Shown piece by piece: positions 1 to 14,611 of a DNA stretch of 64,000 nt. The stretch's first letter is position 1, and each line of letters begins with the position of its first letter. The translations under genes and the position numbers were made by a program. Source of the stretch: Diphasiastrum complanatum (lineage: Eukaryota; Streptophyta; Lycopodiopsida; Lycopodiales; Lycopodiaceae); NCBI GenBank assembly GCA_029204225.1, contig CM055097.1, positions 27,063,039-27,127,038 of the forward strand, read 5' to 3'. The notes under the pieces were generated by a model that did no database searches, was not told the DNA's origin, and saw only the letters and a program-made list of their open reading frames with translations.

Positions 1-489
1 TTTTGAACGTCTCTTTGCATCTCTAATCCACATATGAGAGCAGGGAATGCATTGTCCATTGTTGCTTGCAGCATAGGCAATAATATCTAACCCCAAATCT
101 CATAGTAAAGAGGACATGGAAGATAAAATGCTCCAATGTCTTAAGCACGTGAGACCTCCATGGAGCAGTTATGGACTAGGTAAGCCCTAACCCTATTGCG
201 TCTTTAGGAGTCTTGTCAGCAATTGATTTGTTGGACTCCTATTTAGGAGAGATTTTGCGTTGATGATGTTTCCTAGAATATACATTGGGCAGCCCCTAGG
301 CTTTCAACATGCTTCTTGCACATTCAACAATGGTTCTATTCTTTCTTTTGGCTACTCCATTTTGTGGAGTTGTGAGCTGCCATCTAATGCCAACAAAATG
401 CATTAAATTTTGTTGATATGAATTCATCTCCTCTATCACATCTCAAGAGCTTTATCTTTCTTCTTGTTTGATTCTCCACTTCAGTCTTG
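1..489 (-). pseudogene. Copia integrase fragment (retrotransposon relict)
   Basis: Read on the minus strand, about 489 down to 270 encodes a Ty1/Copia integrase core. It shows an FKTEVENQT-like start, RCDRGDEF (usual form RSDRGGEF, holding a catalytic Asp), then TPQNGVAKRKNRTI and VECARSMLKA, which are the family hallmarks around the catalytic Glu. Toward base 1 the similarity continues (LLNRSPT, KTPKDA) but with stops and frame changes, and it runs off the window. No start, LTR or other pol domain is seen, so this is an isolated antisense piece. The call is certain as Copia; the element family is unknown. Confidence 0.8.
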
Positions 490-496
490 AATTGCA

Positions 497-1061
497 GTGG
501 TGCTAAAAAAAAAGTACCCTGCGAGAGCTAAGTTTTTGATGAGGTACTGTTGTGAAAGAGGCTACAGTCAGTTGAGTTGGTTGCCCTCTTTGCTCAATGA
601 TGAAGATGGAGCTCAGTTTGTGACCCGCTTGTGTGATATCCTTCTACAAGGTAGAGATTTTTGGAGGCTTCCCATTCTTGGTACCGGCCTAGAAGACGAC
701 TTCCTTAGATACAGGAAAGCCCTATCTCATCTATTGTTTTTTGGATATACAGGAGTAGGAGAGACAAACTGTCAAGATTGTTTCTGCAATGGCAATGGAG
801 CCATGGAGGACATTGCTAATTCAAGAAGGAAACTTTATTTAGTTTTTATGCTTGTCATTGTGAAGATCATATCCACTTGATATAAGGATAACGATGCTCT
901 TGGGCAAGGTATCTAGCATACATGGAAAGTCTTCCATTAAATACTTTGGAGAATGTGGACCAGTTGTGGTAACATACTCTTACAGACTGTCTGAATCAAC
1001 AGATCACGATCCGTATAAGGAGTTCCAAACCTTCTTAGGAAAAATAGTGAAAGTATATAGA
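497..1061 (+). other. Unrecognised coding-like stretch, possibly exons
   Basis: An open frame runs 497-880 without an ATG (it opens at GTG just after a TTGCAG acceptor-like site). It has ordinary protein composition, for example KYPARAKFLMRYCCERGY and a D/E/L-rich stretch up to LLQ, which ends at CTACAAG followed by GTAGAG, a plausible donor. In other frames 770-850 reads KIVSAMAMEPW and 904-1061 reads IHGKSSIKYFGECGP before a stop. These could be exons of an upstream host gene or old repeat pieces. I do not recognise the protein and assign no function. Confidence 0.25.
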
Positions 1062-1745
1062 TAACCTACCAGGTCAATGATGAAAGGACATTTGCAAAAG
1101 CCTACTAATGATTGTCGTTTGCCATTGTCCAGCTAGTAGCTAGCTGATGACTGTAAGCTTCGTCACATTGCTATGTGATTTCTCGCAGCAATCATTGGTG
1201 ATGATGGAGGTTGTCTTTCTTGCAAGTTGGTTTTTGTATTATATCAGAAGCTAATGTGGCATGCTCTGCTTCCATGAAAAAATTATTATGATAAGTTGCA
1301 TGTGAATGATAGGTGGTCCCTCCATGCTCTCTTACACAGCTGGTAGTAAAATGTTTGTCTGACATTTCTGGCTTAAATTTCTCATTCCTTGTGTAACGGG
1401 AAAGGTTTACAAGAGTAAGTTGGGTAACTCAAAATTATGTTTTAGCTTAGAATCAGCACTGTGTTTTACCCACATTTTATCTTTCTTTTACACCAGCTTA
1501 ATTCAAATTTCATAATTATATCACATGAATCATCAGATGCTTGACAGGAATCTTGCACTTAATGTAGCTTACCAAAACCAACTTGCATATATCATTTGAG
1601 ATGTGAGGTTCTCCTAGTCCTTATGAGTTGCTAAGGCATCTCTTAGCAGCTAATCCACAATAACATTTTCAATTTTCAGATCGATGCTTATTTGTTCTAG
1701 CAGTTTTTTGTATAAATTTGCTCAAACTTTTTTTTTTTTTTGCAG

Positions 1746-2633
1746 GGGTCTTTATCGTTCCTGGGAGGAATTTTACTGGTACTTTTTGGGTGGGCCGTTG
1801 TAGGAATATTTGTGGAGGCATATGGTTTCTTTGTTCTCTTCAGGTAGTAACTCGAATTGCCTCCTCTTTAAAGCTTTGAACTCCTTTGTGTGCACTTCAA
1901 GACTAGATAGCTTCAGCTATATCAACAACTTCTGATAGTTTCTGATATTCCTACTGTTATGGGGTGTTGCCCTAAGCGGTGACCATGGTGTCTTTAACGC
2001 TTGTAGTACTGATAAAATTTTGAAAACCTGGCATGTCAGTGGTTTCTTTCCCACTGCAGCTGTCTTTCTATATAAAGTACCTGTACTTGGTTGGTTTCTT
2101 CAACAACCATTCCTCGTATCTGTAAGTACTCCGTCTGCAATCTTGGCATGTCCAAATTCTAATCACTTTTTGCTTCTCTTTGGGATCAGAAACTCAAAAT
2201 ATGTTTATTTGAGCCAACCAGATTAGCTGAAAAATGACTTTTAATGCTGAGCCTCACACATGCATGTTCTGTGGTTTCTTACTAGTTAAGGTATTGTTTT
2301 TTATTGAATCAAGGTTTTTCTCTTTGTTATCTGCACTTTGTTGTGACAATCTTCAACACGTTAGACAATAGATGATGGATATTCAGCTTGCCACTTTTTT
2401 GACTAGCTCAATTTCTTGTCAGTAGAGCGTTTGTGCTGACCTTGAGAACTTTTGTAAATAATCATCATGCTTGTGAACAAGAATAAGATGCCTTGTGTGC
2501 TAGTTTTATAACTTTTAAGTTACTTTTCTCTGACTAAGGCTGCTAGTGCTGAATGCATCTTTTGTTTAAGATCTGAGTCTTTCTTCCTCAACAGGTGATA
2601 AATAGTTTTCGCGATCGTCGGGTGCCTGTATGA
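1746..2633 (+). CDS. GOT1: GOT1-like vesicle transport protein, last three exons (partial)
   Basis: Three exons join in frame into about 72 C-terminal residues of a Got1/Sft2-family membrane protein, which acts in ER-Golgi vesicle traffic. Exon A (1746-1843) follows a T-rich TGCAG acceptor and encodes a hydrophobic segment with FGWAVVGIFVEAYGFFVLF. Exon B (2040-2121) encodes GFFPTAAVFLYKVPVLGWFL and ends at GTAAGT. Exon C (2595-2633) follows CAACAG and encodes VINSFRDRRVPV and a stop, matching the usual RGRRVPV-type end of GOT1. Splice phases agree (2, then 0), so this part looks functional. Exons for the N-terminal half (about 70 residues) are not visible from base 1 to 1745. They may lie further left beyond a long intron, or be lost. 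Confidence 0.85.
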
Positions 2634-4089
2634 TTTCATGGTTTCCTGATCGTCGGCGCAAGGCAGGGGATTTTGAACGAACAAGGTTTTTTGAAAGAAT
2701 AAGGATATTTGACATTACTTTGTTTCTTGGCTACATTTGATATTTGGATCATTCCGGGTTGTACACTAAGATGACGGAATCTATTTTTGATGATTATACT
2801 TGCTGATGATTCCCTTCAGCGACTCTGGAGGTGGTATCATTGAAAACCTGTTCGTCTTTGATAGTTTGTTTGCAAATAAATTATATGGTTTGAAACCTGA
2901 AGATCTATTCAGTCAAATAGTCATGTACAGCTTTTGAAGCCTTGACAATTATGCTTGTTTGTTTCATTAATTTCTGCAGAGGAAATGATACATCAAAATA
3001 AAGCCTACCTTATGCACACATTTAATGCTTGCTAGGCATGTTCAATGCAAGTGTTATAAGGGGCCACGTTGCTTTTTTGGTATTCTGGGAGTCTATTTCT
3101 AATCGTCTTCTTTTCCAACCTTTTCAACACACTCTCATTTTAGTCCCGTGCTGGCTATTGCACAAAACAGCACACATGTTTGTAGCTATAGGAAAATCAT
3201 AAATTCAACTGATGCATAAGTGATGTTTGAAATCAATATGTTAATGTAGAACACAGAGTCATTTTGAAGTGCTTTTCTGATTAAGATATGCCTCTCTAAC
3301 TTTTTAAGAATGAGTAAAGGCGTCTGAAAAAAGTTATTTGTTTTTAAATGAGAGACTTACCAAAATCTTCTCGTTTTGTCCAAAATTGGAGGACCTCTTT
3401 CTGAGCTACTTATTAAACAACTACTCAATTGATCTAATGATTTTAATATAAGAATTGCAATCACTACACATATTCAACATGAATGTTGTGATGGCCTTGC
3501 CATAGTTCTTTTCGCGGATCGATAAATAGTCCCCCTTCTCCCAAAAAAACTTTGAAATCAAATGGACACCAAAACCATACTACATAAGCAAGAATGAGAA
3601 CATTGATGCTTCTGCTGCCCCAAAAGGTGTATTGAGCCCCTTGATGGCAAATTGTCTATTTTCATCATTCTATGAAGCCAAGATATCACAATAACTTTGG
3701 TGAAACTTTTTCCATGCCTTTCGCAAGGATTATGTCTATTGTGTCTAGATCGTAGGATGTTGGTTATATAGTTTCTTGATTTACATGGCTCCTCTAACCT
3801 TGAGGTTGGGATCATATCAAGGATGAATTCACTTGATTCAAAATGTGGAAGTTGACTTTGGGTGAAGTCTTAAAGGATTGGACAATGTTACTTTTTAGAG
3901 GTAAAATATAGTGTATAAGAGAAAACAAAAATAGTCAAATCTCTTCCTAGGTTTTAAAAGATGGGAAATCAATAAATGGCCAAGGGCATTGTGGGAGGAG
4001 CAATAAGAGTGTGCAAGCGTCCTACATGAGAGGTGTTCTCTCTTTATTCTAAATGCTAGCAAGTGAGCAAATGGCAATTTTAGAAGTTA

Positions 4090-4094
<5 letters not shown>
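2634..4094. other. 3' flank of the GOT1-like gene and spacer
   Basis: This stretch includes the probable 3' UTR of the GOT1-like gene and AT-rich sequence. The short ORFs at 3558-3815 and 3895-4077 (minus) have no recognisable content. I see nothing else here. Confidence 0.5.

Positions 4095-4169
<75 letters not shown>
4095..4169. repeat. (CT)n microsatellite
   Basis: A pure CT dinucleotide tract of about 75 bases. Confidence 0.98.
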
Positions 4170-4171
<2 letters not shown>

Positions 4172-4639
4172 GGGTAGTATCTAACCTTATTATCCCCTCT
4201 TGCTTTAAATTGTCTAAGTAGGTGACATACCCCTAAATGGTGTAAACTCTTTTAGCGGGAGTTTTTTCAAAATAAATACCCTCGTCAATGAAAGGTCCTT
4301 TCCATGAAGCTTCAGGTGGATGCACTATTTTTGCTATGAATCACATTGCTTTGCTTTGAGGTTTTTACCTCTTCTTCACTTCCTCTTCATCACTTCTCTT
4401 GCAAAGTGTTTGGACAACGCCCATCCTCAACGCACACGGTCGCTTCTCACGACCCTTTCAGGTATGCATACAATTTACTCATCATCATTTGTTGAAGTGT
4501 GAACAACTACCGCACCAGTTGCTACATGCTGATAGTATAAATGATGGTTGATTACTTCATGAATAGCTTCATTGTGGTAATTCACTGGAAAACTAACGAT
4601 GCTCATTAGTATTCAATGAAGACGTTAGCATATCTACCG

Positions 4640-5110
4640 CTTTACAAGTGATAGCTTGATAGCTTATCAATAATTACTCCTTATTATACATCAAATAAAT
4701 GAAAGAACGCTTGCTAAACATATGTAAAATGTTTTCACGAAAAGATTTATAGGTTGAGCAGGGACACACGTTCAATGGTAAATCCATGCCATGCTAACTC
4801 GTGGACCCATGAAAGAGTCATGTAATGGTGTCAAGACCCCTTGCGCATATCCATGCTTTCCAAAGGGTGTTCAAGCTCGATTACTAGTTTAATTAGTAGT
4901 GTAAACTTGAGAGGGCATGTGCAAAAATCACAAATTTATTTAAGCTGTCGTGTTTAAGAAACAAGTAAAGAGTCTTTGGCTTGTATAGTCTCAATGAATA
5001 TGTTGGGGCAAATCCATGGCATACTAACATCGGAGACTATAACAACCCTTGCGCAAATCCATGTGATTCAAGAGTATTGTAAGCCAAAGACAGGTACAAT
5101 GTTATGTATT
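4640..5110. repeat. Dispersed repeat with CAAATCCATG units, copy 1
   Basis: This region carries four related short motifs built on (A/T)AATCCATG, near 4783, 4849, 5005 and 5056. They alternate between a 'CCATGCCATGCTAAC' type and a 'GCATATCCATGCTTTCC' type, which suggests an internal duplication. The same alternation recurs at about 24.7-25.08 kb, so the two regions belong to one repeat family. No coding capacity is seen. Confidence 0.5.
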
Positions 5111-5236
5111 GGGTTAGTTCGATAATCGTTTGAAACACATAGTGTAAAAAAGAAGGCAAGAAGAAAATAACGTTTTAAGGAAGAGCGAACATAAGTAAAA
5201 TACTATTTTCATAGTGTCTCTGATTAAGTCGAGGTG

Positions 5237-6618
5237 ATCTTAAGCCTTTGCTTTGCTGTTGTGTATAGCCTGGGCAACTCGCTATTTTCAAAGGCAAGGC
5301 ACTACAAATCTGAAGGGCCATTGTCGCACATTTCACACTATTCGGGATTTCGGAGTCTTGTTCATTCTTTAGTGCCTACCTCGGAGCACCTCCACGCAGC
5401 CAGAGCCTCCCACCTTCGCATTTTTTGAAATTTTCTACCTTCCGACACCTTCACATTTCTTAAAGACAATTGTCGCACTTCTTAAGGCAGCTTCACACTT
5501 CTTCAAGGGCAACCTTCGCACTTCTTCTCTCTCTCTTCGCATTTTCTCAGGGCAGCGAAGAGGGGTTCTTCTCCACGTAAGTTAGAAGGCGGCAAGCTAC
5601 AAATGCACCTCCAACCATCTTGGGCATCAGTCGCAGGGTTTTTCTAGTAAGACCAGCGAAGGCAACACTCTCTTCCTCTCATGCAGGTCAGCAGGCGGTT
5701 TTCTTCCAGGACAACAATTGAGAAGAAAGTTATGGCAGGTCTTCGCATTCCATTGGCTCATAGGCAGTCTGTTCCATATGTCAAATACTGATTTGCTCTC
5801 ATTCTTGAAGCAGTTGTAGAGCCCTCTTCTCTCTAGCACGGATCTCTCTAGCTATATTATGCCAGTCTTATGCCATTGTAAATCATTCAGACACAATGTA
5901 GAACAGAGGCTTAGAAGCTCTGTTGGTGCTTTAATGTAGATTTACCGCTTTTGCTATTCATCTACAAGATCAGAACCTTTGTATTCTTAGATTCTTGTAT
6001 AGAGGCGTAGCAATCCCTCTACTTTGCAGTGTCTAGACTGTATTGCACATGGTGAAAACATATAATGTAAATCTAAGCGTTCTGAATCACACACAACTTC
6101 TTTCTATTGTGACTACCTTCTGTGCTTTTCATGGTGATTCATTTTGGTAATAGAAAGTTTATGGCATTGTATTGTTTGTGCCTATACATAGTGTTTGGAC
6201 TGGAATTGTCTAGTGAAGTGTCTCTAGCCTTCAATCTTGTGATTTGCGCAGATCATAGGAGTTAGATTCATGATAAGCTACTGTCAAGATAACGGAAACA
6301 TTGTGTGGCTTTCCCTTTTGCTGAAGTATTTGCTTTCTTGAGTTCACTCCCATTTGAATCTGAAAACCATAATGAAGTATTCAGTAATTTTTTTCTTGGG
6401 TGTTTTGTTTTCTTTGAAAGGTTGTTCTGGTAGCCCCTTATGGAAACATCTGTTGATGACCAGATTGCAATCATTTTATATTCCACTCCGTTCATTCTTG
6501 GTTATTTCCTTAGTTTGCACTAATAATGACAGTATTAGCCTTTTTATTGCTCTCTAGTAGGAACGATACCCGTTTATATTACAAATATCTATCATTTTAT
6601 TGTTGGTATGCCGCGACA
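5237..6618 (+). repeat. Left LTR (5'-truncated)
   Basis: It aligns with the right LTR from the shared ATCTTAAGCCTTTG (5237 against 7380) to the shared end CCGCGACA. It carries clustered TTCGCACTTCTT-like motifs at about 5480-5560 and a short CT-rich tract. An extra segment at about 5661-5990 is absent from the right copy. Confidence 0.85.
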
Positions 6619-6629
6619 TATACCAATTT

Positions 6630-6647
6630 TGGCGTCGTTGCCGGGGA
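6630..6647 (+). promoter_or_regulatory. Reverse-transcription primer binding site (tRNA-Asp type)
   Basis: TGGCGTCGTTGCCGGGGA lies 12 bases after the left LTR end. It matches the complement of the plant tRNA-Asp 3' end (TGGCGCCGTTGCCGGGGA) with one C-to-T change. This type of site is usual in Ty3/Gypsy-group elements. Confidence 0.8.
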
Positions 6648-7326
6648 GCAATGCCAAATAGGATGTTCTGTCATTATTTTGATTTTTGTTTGTATTTTTC
6701 AGATTCACAGGTTACTGTTATGGTTCTTCAAGTATTTCAGAAAGGGAAGAGTGAAATCTGAGTTTCGACCACCCTGACTCGTCATTTCACTTTTGATTTT
6801 CTAGTTTCGATTTTTGGTAGAGTTCTTAAAGTTGTTTACAGTTTGTAAAATTTGTAAGTTTTTGTAATGTTACAGTCTAAAGATTCTTCGTCATGTCAAT
6901 AAGATTCTGGTTTTTCGTAAGCAAACCTATATCTATGCTTTTCCAGATCGGATTTTTATTTTTCTTTCTCTATTTTTCTTAGTTTCAATTTTTTACAAGA
7001 TCTTCAAGCTAAAATATAAGCCTGTTCTGGTGTTGTCCAAGATGTGTTGATGTTGTCTAAAGAATGTTGCTGACAAATGCTGATCTTTCTATGTTAACGA
7101 TTTGTTGGTGCTGCTGTCCAAAATCACATTATTTAAATGATGCAGAGCCAAGTTTTTAAAGCTGATTTTCTGTTCTGCATATGCTCATAACTATGTCAAA
7201 TGGTACTGAATTTTGGAAGTATTATATGCTGAAGTTTTACTTGTTGAAGACTATATAGTCAAAAGCTTCGACAATGGTTCCTATTCTCAGTGTTTGCGAG
7301 CCGCTGCACACTTGAGGAGGGGAATA

Positions 7327-8469
7327 TGTGGTGACCTGGTTTCAACAATTTGTTAATGATTTCGGTTTTTTATTGCTAAATCTTAAGCCTTTGCTTTTTT
7401 TGTTGTGTATAGCATGGGCAACTCGCTATTTTCAAAGGCAAGGCACTACAAATCTGAAGGGCCATTGTCGCACATTTCGCACTATTCGGGATTTTCGAAG
7501 CCTCGTTCATTCTTTAGTGCCTACCTTAGAGCACCTCCACGCAGCCAGACTCCCACCTTCGCATTTTTTGGGATTTTCTACCTTCCGACACCTTCGCATT
7601 TCTTAAGGACAATTGTCGCACTTCTTAAAGGCAGCTTCGCACTTTTTCAAGGGCAACCTTCGCACTTCTTCTCTCTCTCTCTCTCTCTCTTCGCATTTTC
7701 TTAGGGCAGCGAAGAGAGGTTCTTCTCCACGTAAGTTAGAAGGCGGCAAGCCGCAAATGCACCTCCAACCATCTTGGGCATCAGTCGCAGTGTTTTTCTA
7801 GTAAGACCAGCGAGTGTTCTCAGATTCTTGTATAGAGGTGTAGCAATCCCTCTACTTTGTAGTGTCTAGACTGTATTGCACATATCTTTGTACTCTACAA
7901 ATGGTGAAAACAGATAATGTAAATCTGAGTGTTCTGAATCACACACAACTTGTTTCTGTTGTGAATACCTTCTGTGCTTTTCATGGTGATTCATTTTGGT
8001 AATAGAAAGTTTATGGCAATGTATTGTTTGTGCCTATACACAGTGTTTGGACTGGAATTGTCTAGTGAAGTGTCTCTAGCCTTCAATCTTGTGATTTGTG
8101 TAGATCATAGGAGTTAGATTCATGATAAGCTACTGTCAAGATAACGGAAACATTGTGTGGCCTTCCCTTTTGCCGAAGTATTTGCTTTCTTGAGTTCACT
8201 CCCATTTGAATCTGAAAACCATAATGAAGTATTCAGTATTTCTTTCCTAGGTGTTTTGTTTTCTTTGAAAGGTTGTTCTGGCAGCCCCTTACGGAAACAT
8301 TTGTTGATGACCAGATTGTAATCATTTTATATTCCACTCCGTTCATTCTTGGTTATTTCCTTAGTTTGCACTAATAATGACAGTATTAGCCTTTTTATTG
8401 CTCTCTAGTAGGAACAATACCCGTTTATACTACAAATATCTATCATTTTACTGTTGGTATGCCGCGACA
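7327..8469 (+). repeat. Right LTR
   Basis: It begins TGTGGTGACC just after the purine-rich tract at 7314-7324 and ends CGCGACA, giving the canonical TG...CA form. It contains a longer CT run (7672-7690) than the left copy. Confidence 0.8.
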
Positions 8470-11088
<2,619 letters not shown>

Positions 11089-11413
11089 ATGATTTCTCAA
11101 CCTGTCTGCGAATTCTATTACAGCCAGAAAGACCAGTTTTTTTTTGTCCTACACTCTCCATTCTACAAGCAAACTGTCTTCTTTCCCAAAAGTACAATAT
11201 TGACATGCTCATCTGTATTGTTACTCTCCTCCACACTCTGCATCATGTCTCGTGATTGTGCTGAATCTTCTAATCTGGCTCCTCCATGACTAGAACGCAG
11301 AATTCCACATATCAATGCACCAAAGTACGATGGAGAATCTGACCCAGTCCGATTTCTCCAAGACTTTGATAATGCATGCCGTTTTTATGGAGATACCTTA
11401 GAAACTGAAAAGC
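11089..11413 (+). pseudogene. Gypsy gag N-terminal stub
   Basis: One frame, with a TGA at 11287-11289, continues into PHINAPKYDGESDPVRFLQD and FDNACRFYGDT. This is the conserved start of Ty3/Gypsy-type gag, the structural capsid domain. Homology stops abruptly at 11413, exactly where the repeat shared with 34323 begins. The gag was therefore cut by that insertion or by a rearrangement. The N-terminal part (11089-11286) is less conserved. Confidence 0.6.
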
Positions 11414-11698
11414 TGTTAATAAACTTCCGCCATGGCATGTGTTTTAAGCCCATGAGTAGAAGCTTAAAAAAATATAAAAAAAACTTAAACTTAGATTTAG
11501 AACTTAGACTTAGGAAACTTAAGATTAGAAATATTTTGTCATAAGTTCTCCTAAATTAAGAAACTTTGAAGTTCTAAATCCTAAGTTAGAAGTTCTAGAA
11601 AGACTAGAAATAGATTAGTCCCATAAGTTAGTGGATACTTATGGAAGACACTCCTTGCCAGAAAAGGAGAGGTATTTGCCTTGTAAATAACACTTTCA
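11414..11698 (+). repeat. LTR-like repeat A, copy 1
   Basis: It begins TGTTAATAAACTTC and continues with many AACTTA/TTAGAA blocks, CCCATAAGTTAGTGG and TTGCCTTGTAA. The same order occurs at 34323-34606. The TG start and TGTTA...CTTGTAA organisation suggest the first part of a solo LTR. Its right end is not defined and could extend toward about 12150, before the Copia gag. Confidence 0.65.
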
Positions 11699-12270
11699 AG
11701 ATTAAGCTATCAAAATCTCTATTTTTGACATTATCTCTCTATTTCATTTGTGTTGGGAAGGTGCATAGCTTGAGGAAAAGTGCTCGGGCCTCCTCTTGCC
11801 TCCTCATTGGTTTGTATTGTGGCATGTATTTTGTTGATTGATTATTAATTAGCCGCAATCTTCCACTCTAATTCCCTTTGGGTGTTAATCTAGGATTTAG
11901 TTTAATCACCTTGCTAGTTGGGTAAGCCTTAGTAAGGTTTGTATTTTATCATCTTAGTTAGTTTCATTTCTATTTCGAGCACTAGTTGGGTAAGCTTTAG
12001 TGCTTTCATCATTGTTTTCTATGTTCGCACTCCATTTGAAGCTTGGTAGAAACTTAGAAAGTGGATGATCCTCTCTATACTACACCACATCGTGAGTAGA
12101 TCTAGATAAACATTCACATACCAGATTTACTTCCAGCATTATCCAAAGATATTGAGTAAATTGGCGTCCAGAAGCACCAATGATGAAACGATTTGGTCAA
12201 GGTTTGAAGGTATAGAAGGGTACGGACAATCAACCAAACGACAAGAAAAAAAAATAGACTTCAAGAAGCA

Positions 12271-14466
12271 ATGGCTTCAATCAGTAGCATGCAGAACAAG
12301 ATCTGCACTATACTTAATTCTTCAGGATCCAACTTTCTAGCCTGGAAAGTTAAGACATCTTTGATACTCAAGGGTGAAGGACTCTTTTCCTGGGTGGATG
12401 GCACAGAAGAAATGCCTACGACAACAAGCAAGGAGCTACATGAATGGAGGGAGAAAGCTGACAAGGCAGTAGCCTTGCTATTATCTTCCATTGAAGATAG
12501 CCTTACACTTGACTTGGCTACACTCTCCAAAGCTAAGGAGATGTGGGATACGCTGCTCACAAGATTTCAGATGAAATCAAGAAGTCAGATTATGATGCTG
12601 GAAGATCAACTGACGAATCTGCAATGGGATGGAAAAGACCTCACCTCTTTTGTGAGAAAGATGAAGGATATGTTTCTATCACTGCACAACTCAGGAGCAG
12701 AGAATGCAGTATCAACTGAGTAGCAGCTCACATATCTATTGAGAGCCTTACCCAGATTTTTCCAGACGACACAAACCCTGCTCGCGAAAGATCCTACCAC
12801 GAACCTCGAAAAGATGATTGTCGAGATTTGAGAGGAAGTCGAGGCCAGAGAGCATCTTGATCACAAAGATGGTTTTGACCAGGCACTCTACAGCAACAAA
12901 GAAAAATCAAAGAAACAGTTCAAGCCTAAGAGGGAGTCGAATCAGAGGTAGGACCGTGACCAGCAAGTAGAGGGGACCAGCAAAAGCAACTAGAAGACCA
13001 AAGGAAGGTCGAAATGACAAGATCCCGACAAGAAGACCTGCACGAGATGCAGAAGAGACGGGCATACAGTAGATACCTGCTGGCTCAACCCCAAGATTGA
13101 GTGTATTCATTGCCATAAGAAGGGTCATGCAGCCCTGGATTGCCGCCAGAACCCAAGAAACCTTTCAGCACAGAACAGACAGGAGAACAATAATAGTTCT
13201 TCCTATGTCGAAGAGCCCGAGAGCTCGAAGATGGGCGAAGAAAGAACGAACAAAAATTGTTCGACCGCCTACATCTGTGAAGATGTGTGTGCAGCATCAA
13301 CATCTGACACACACGAGGTGATCCTGGATTCGGGAGCCACCTCGCACTTCGTGACATCAAGACGAATCATGTCAGATTTCAGAAGTGCAGATCCCTCAAA
13401 ATTCATAGTTCTTGGAGATGGATCCAGACATCAAGTGAACGGTATTGGTTCACTCTGGCTCAACACCAACGACAGAGACAGACGACTCGAAGACGTTCTA
13501 TTCGTGCCAACTCTGTAGCAAGACTTGCTCTCTATAGCAAGAATAGCAGATGCAGGGATGCGTGTGACATTTTCTAACAAAGCATGCAACATGATTGATG
13601 CCAGTACCATCACACCCATTGCTCAAGGCAGAAGAAAAGGGAACCTATATCATCTGAAGGTATGCCTACTTGCAGATCAGGTGCATCAGACTCATGACGA
13701 CTCGCCATACACTCTATGGAACAGAAGACTCTGCCACATGAACTCAATGGCACTCTACCAAGCAAGTCATCATAGATCAATAACAGGGGCCAACATCTCG
13801 AATGCAACCAATTCGGCCACCTGTGATGCATGTTTGAAAGGCAAGATGTCACGTACACCATTCGTCAAAGACTCCTACAGAATGACAAAGATTCTGGAGC
13901 TGGTGCACTCTGACATCTGCGGTCCATTCAACATGATCTCAATAGGAGGTTCAAAATATTATATCACCTTCATTGATGATTATAGCAAGTTTTTCAGAGT
14001 TTATTTTATTTAGAATAAATCTGAAGCACTCAATAAATTCACTAAATATGTGAATTGGGCTAAGAGATGCACAGGCAACAAGGTGAAGCAAATCAGAACA
14101 AATCGAGGTGGCGAATATATCTCGAATCACTTCCTTGACTTCTGCAATGATCGTGGCATCATTCACAGAAGAACCTCAGCCTACACACCGCAGCACAATG
14201 GTGTTGCTGAATGAAAGAACAAGACCCTCATGGAAGTAGCCAGATGCATGATGGCCTATTCGAAGGCTCCAAGGGCTCTGATTGAGAAGAAGATGATGCA
14301 GACCACCTTCATCGGAACAAAGGATATGGTTGCTGACATCTTCACAAAGGCTCTACACAAAGGACTCTTTGAGAGGCAAAGGAGCAGTCTCGGGATCATA
14401 AGGCTACCATGCTTTGAGAGGGAGCCGAAAAAAAACAAAGTGTTTCTGAACACAAAGCCTTGCTAG
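12271..14466 (+). pseudogene. Copia gag-pol relict 1, internally deleted
   Basis: The start is the ATG at 12271. In order it shows Copia gag (12271 to about 12720), two zinc knuckles of the C-x2-C-x4-H-x4-C type (CTRCRRDGHTVDTC and CIHCHKKGHAALDC, about 13040-13140), and an aspartic protease DSGATSHF near 13330. The gag-pre-integrase and the integrase first half (HSDICGPF, FIDDYSKFF, RGGEYIS, TPQHNGVAE) follow, to about 14270. It then jumps in frame to the RNase H tail (TKDMVADIFTKALHKGL, 14320-14370), so the integrase end, the whole reverse transcriptase and most of RNase H are missing. The whole 2.2 kb stays in one frame. Eight in-frame stops break it (12721, 12829, 12949, 12991, 13015, 13516, 14011, 14212); most look like CAG or CGA changed by C-to-T. 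It is not functional. Confidence 0.9.
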
Positions 14467-14485
14467 CTTACACCCCCTCGACACG

Positions 14486-14611
14486 GAACACGACGAGTTT
14501 CACGAACACGAAAGTCAACGAAGATGATGATGAACATCTTCACGAACTCGAACATCTGAAGACACGAAACACGATGAGTTTCGTGAACACGAAAGTCAAC
14601 GAAGACGAAGA
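14486..14611 (+). repeat. Two-unit tandem duplication downstream of Copia relict 1
   Basis: A block with ACACGA(C/T)GAGTTTC, then CACGAACACG or GTGAACACG, and AAAGTCAACGAAGA occurs at about 14489-14530 and again at about 14567-14608. The spacing is roughly 78 bases. Its place in the element's 3' untranslated region is inferred from position. Confidence 0.6.

Larger units (their letters stand above)
5237..8469 (+). mobile_element. Non-coding LTR retrotransposon (LARD/TRIM-like, tRNA-Asp primer site)
   Basis: Two long direct repeats flank a short non-coding middle. The left LTR is 5237-6618 and the right LTR 7327-8469; both end in TATGCCGCGACA. A primer site follows the left LTR, and a purine tract (GAGGAGGGGAA, 7314-7324) precedes the right one. 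The internal domain is only about 700 bases with no gag or pol, so the element would depend on proteins from another element. The left LTR lacks about the first 53 bases of the right one. The right LTR lacks about 330 bases present in the left (near 5661-5990). ORFs inside the LTRs are chance frames. Confidence 0.85.

Noticed and set aside
7328..7801. ORFs with HLRAPP/SHFL repeats
   Set aside because: They lie inside the LTR; the left LTR copy has the same sequence with shifted frames, so there is no coding constraint.
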